NCBI RefSeq assembly: GCF_000381545.1
Contig: NZ_KB906683.1
Location: 97,330 to 161,329 of the forward strand
DNA: 64,000 bases
From: Rhodonellum psychrophilum GCM71 = DSM 17998
Lineage (GTDB): Bacteria; Bacteroidota; Bacteroidia; Cytophagales; Cyclobacteriaceae
Reading direction: 5' to 3'
Shown here: positions 63,626 through 64,000 of the stretch, one piece after another
How the letters are laid out: every line of letters starts with the position of its first letter
How positions within the stretch are numbered: position 1 is the first letter of the stretch
Notes under the pieces: generated by a model
The model's database searches: none
What the model saw: the letters and a program-made list of their open reading frames with translations, nothing else
Told to the model about the DNA's origin: nothing
Program-made: the position numbers and the translations under genes

Positions 63626-64000
63626 ATGGAAGATCAAAACACAATAATATTGGCTAGAATCGGTGACACAGCTCCTGACTTTAAAGCGATGACTACGACA
63701 GGTCCAATGCAATTTTCAGAACATATCAAGGACAGTTGGACGATCCTATTTTCTCACCCCGCAGATTTCACTCCGGTATGCACCACAGAGATGACGGGTT
63801 TTGCCCTGAATCAAGATTTCTTTGACGAGAAAAACACCAAGCTGGTCGGCCTGAGCATTGACTCCATTCATTCCCACATCGCTTGGGTAAACAATGTAAA
63901 GAAAAATACAGGCGTCTTATTTGAGTTTCCAATCATTGCTGATATTGACATGAAGGTATCCAAACTTTATGGAATGCTGCAACCTGGAGAAAGTGAGACT
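63626..64000 (+). CDS. Peroxiredoxin (Prx6-type), cut by window edge
   Basis: The first 125 codons are present, from ATG 63626. The product begins MEDQNTIILARIGDTAPDFK and has the peroxidatic cysteine motif HPADFTPVCTTE with the catalytic arginine region missing beyond the edge. The pattern SHPADFTPVCTTEM and the following LVGLSIDSIHSHIAWV are those of the 1-Cys Prx6 group, which is about 210 residues. It reduces hydrogen and organic peroxides in the cytoplasm. Long upstream region suggests regulated expression. Confidence 0.95.
   Translation, partial: MEDQNTIILARIGDTAPDFKAMTTTGPMQFSEHIKDSWTILFSHPADFTPVCTTEMTGFALNQDFFDEKNTKLVGLSIDSIHSHIAWVNNVKKNTGVLFEFPIIADIDMKVSKLYGMLQPGESET

Overview
This window looks like a chromosomal segment from a member of the Bacteroidota, most likely order Cytophagales and a Cyclobacteriaceae-like genus. 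That is an inference from gene content: a SusC/SusD polysaccharide-utilisation locus with GH16, regulators built from two-component-regulator propellers plus Y_Y_Y domains, a DUF4230 protein, a 6-bladed-propeller lipoprotein, many lipoproteins with SxC/GxC lipoboxes, and no Shine-Dalgarno bias. No rRNA, tRNA, CRISPR array, intact IS or replication origin was recognised.

Layout. 1-4.9 kb: a methyltransferase cut by the left edge, an MpaB-type oxygenase, a stand-alone receiver and an alpha-glucan phosphorylase homologue that lacks the PLP lysine. 5.4-10.8 kb: an AT-rich island (hand count 18 G+C of 60 at 8401-8460, against 29 of 60 at 15061-15120). It holds a decayed XRE controller, a C5-cytosine methyltransferase, a large protein with a GHKL ATPase at each end, a receiver-like protein and a small caspase/CHAT-like protein. 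The four intact genes overlap one another and the decayed controller abuts the first. A group II intron remnant follows at 10.9-11.0 kb. This cluster is the best candidate for an undescribed system: a methylation-coupled, signal-relayed defence module with a predicted protease effector and no visible nuclease.

11-18 kb: a secreted propeller protein, a YwqG-like protein, and a Crp/Fnr regulator followed by a TolC-HlyD-ABC-2 permease operon with an FNR-box-like palindrome in front. 18-27 kb: a very large propeller histidine kinase, small secreted proteins, a CE1-type esterase, a DUF4230 protein and a 6-bladed propeller lipoprotein. 27.4-37.7 kb: a beta-glucan utilisation locus (SusC, SusD, PKD glycan-binding lipoprotein, GH16) with a divergent propeller/LuxR regulator. 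38-43 kb: an acidic small protein, a P-type ATPase, a PA2169-family bundle protein and a YihY/BrkB protein. 43.7-50.2 kb: an AraC-type regulator, a 1,834-residue hybrid kinase and a receiver that overlaps it.

50.4-62.7 kb: a long minus-strand cluster. Reading 5' to 3' it encodes an ArnC-like glycosyltransferase, a LAB_N-LAB_N-ArnT fusion, an OmpR-type regulator broken by a frameshift, its sensor kinase, a Rieske protein, a b561-like membrane protein, a YceI protein, and a CzcA-CzcC-CzcB-type heavy-metal efflux pump. This looks like an envelope and metal stress locus. The window ends inside a peroxiredoxin gene.

A dispersed ~165-170 bp intergenic repeat with imperfect terminal inverted repeats occurs at least three times clearly (17.9, 22.7 and 38.8 kb) and twice in diverged form (3.1 and 37.8 kb). 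It resembles a MITE. Other decay marks are a histidine-kinase gene fragment at 22.9 kb and the frameshifted regulator at 59.2 kb.
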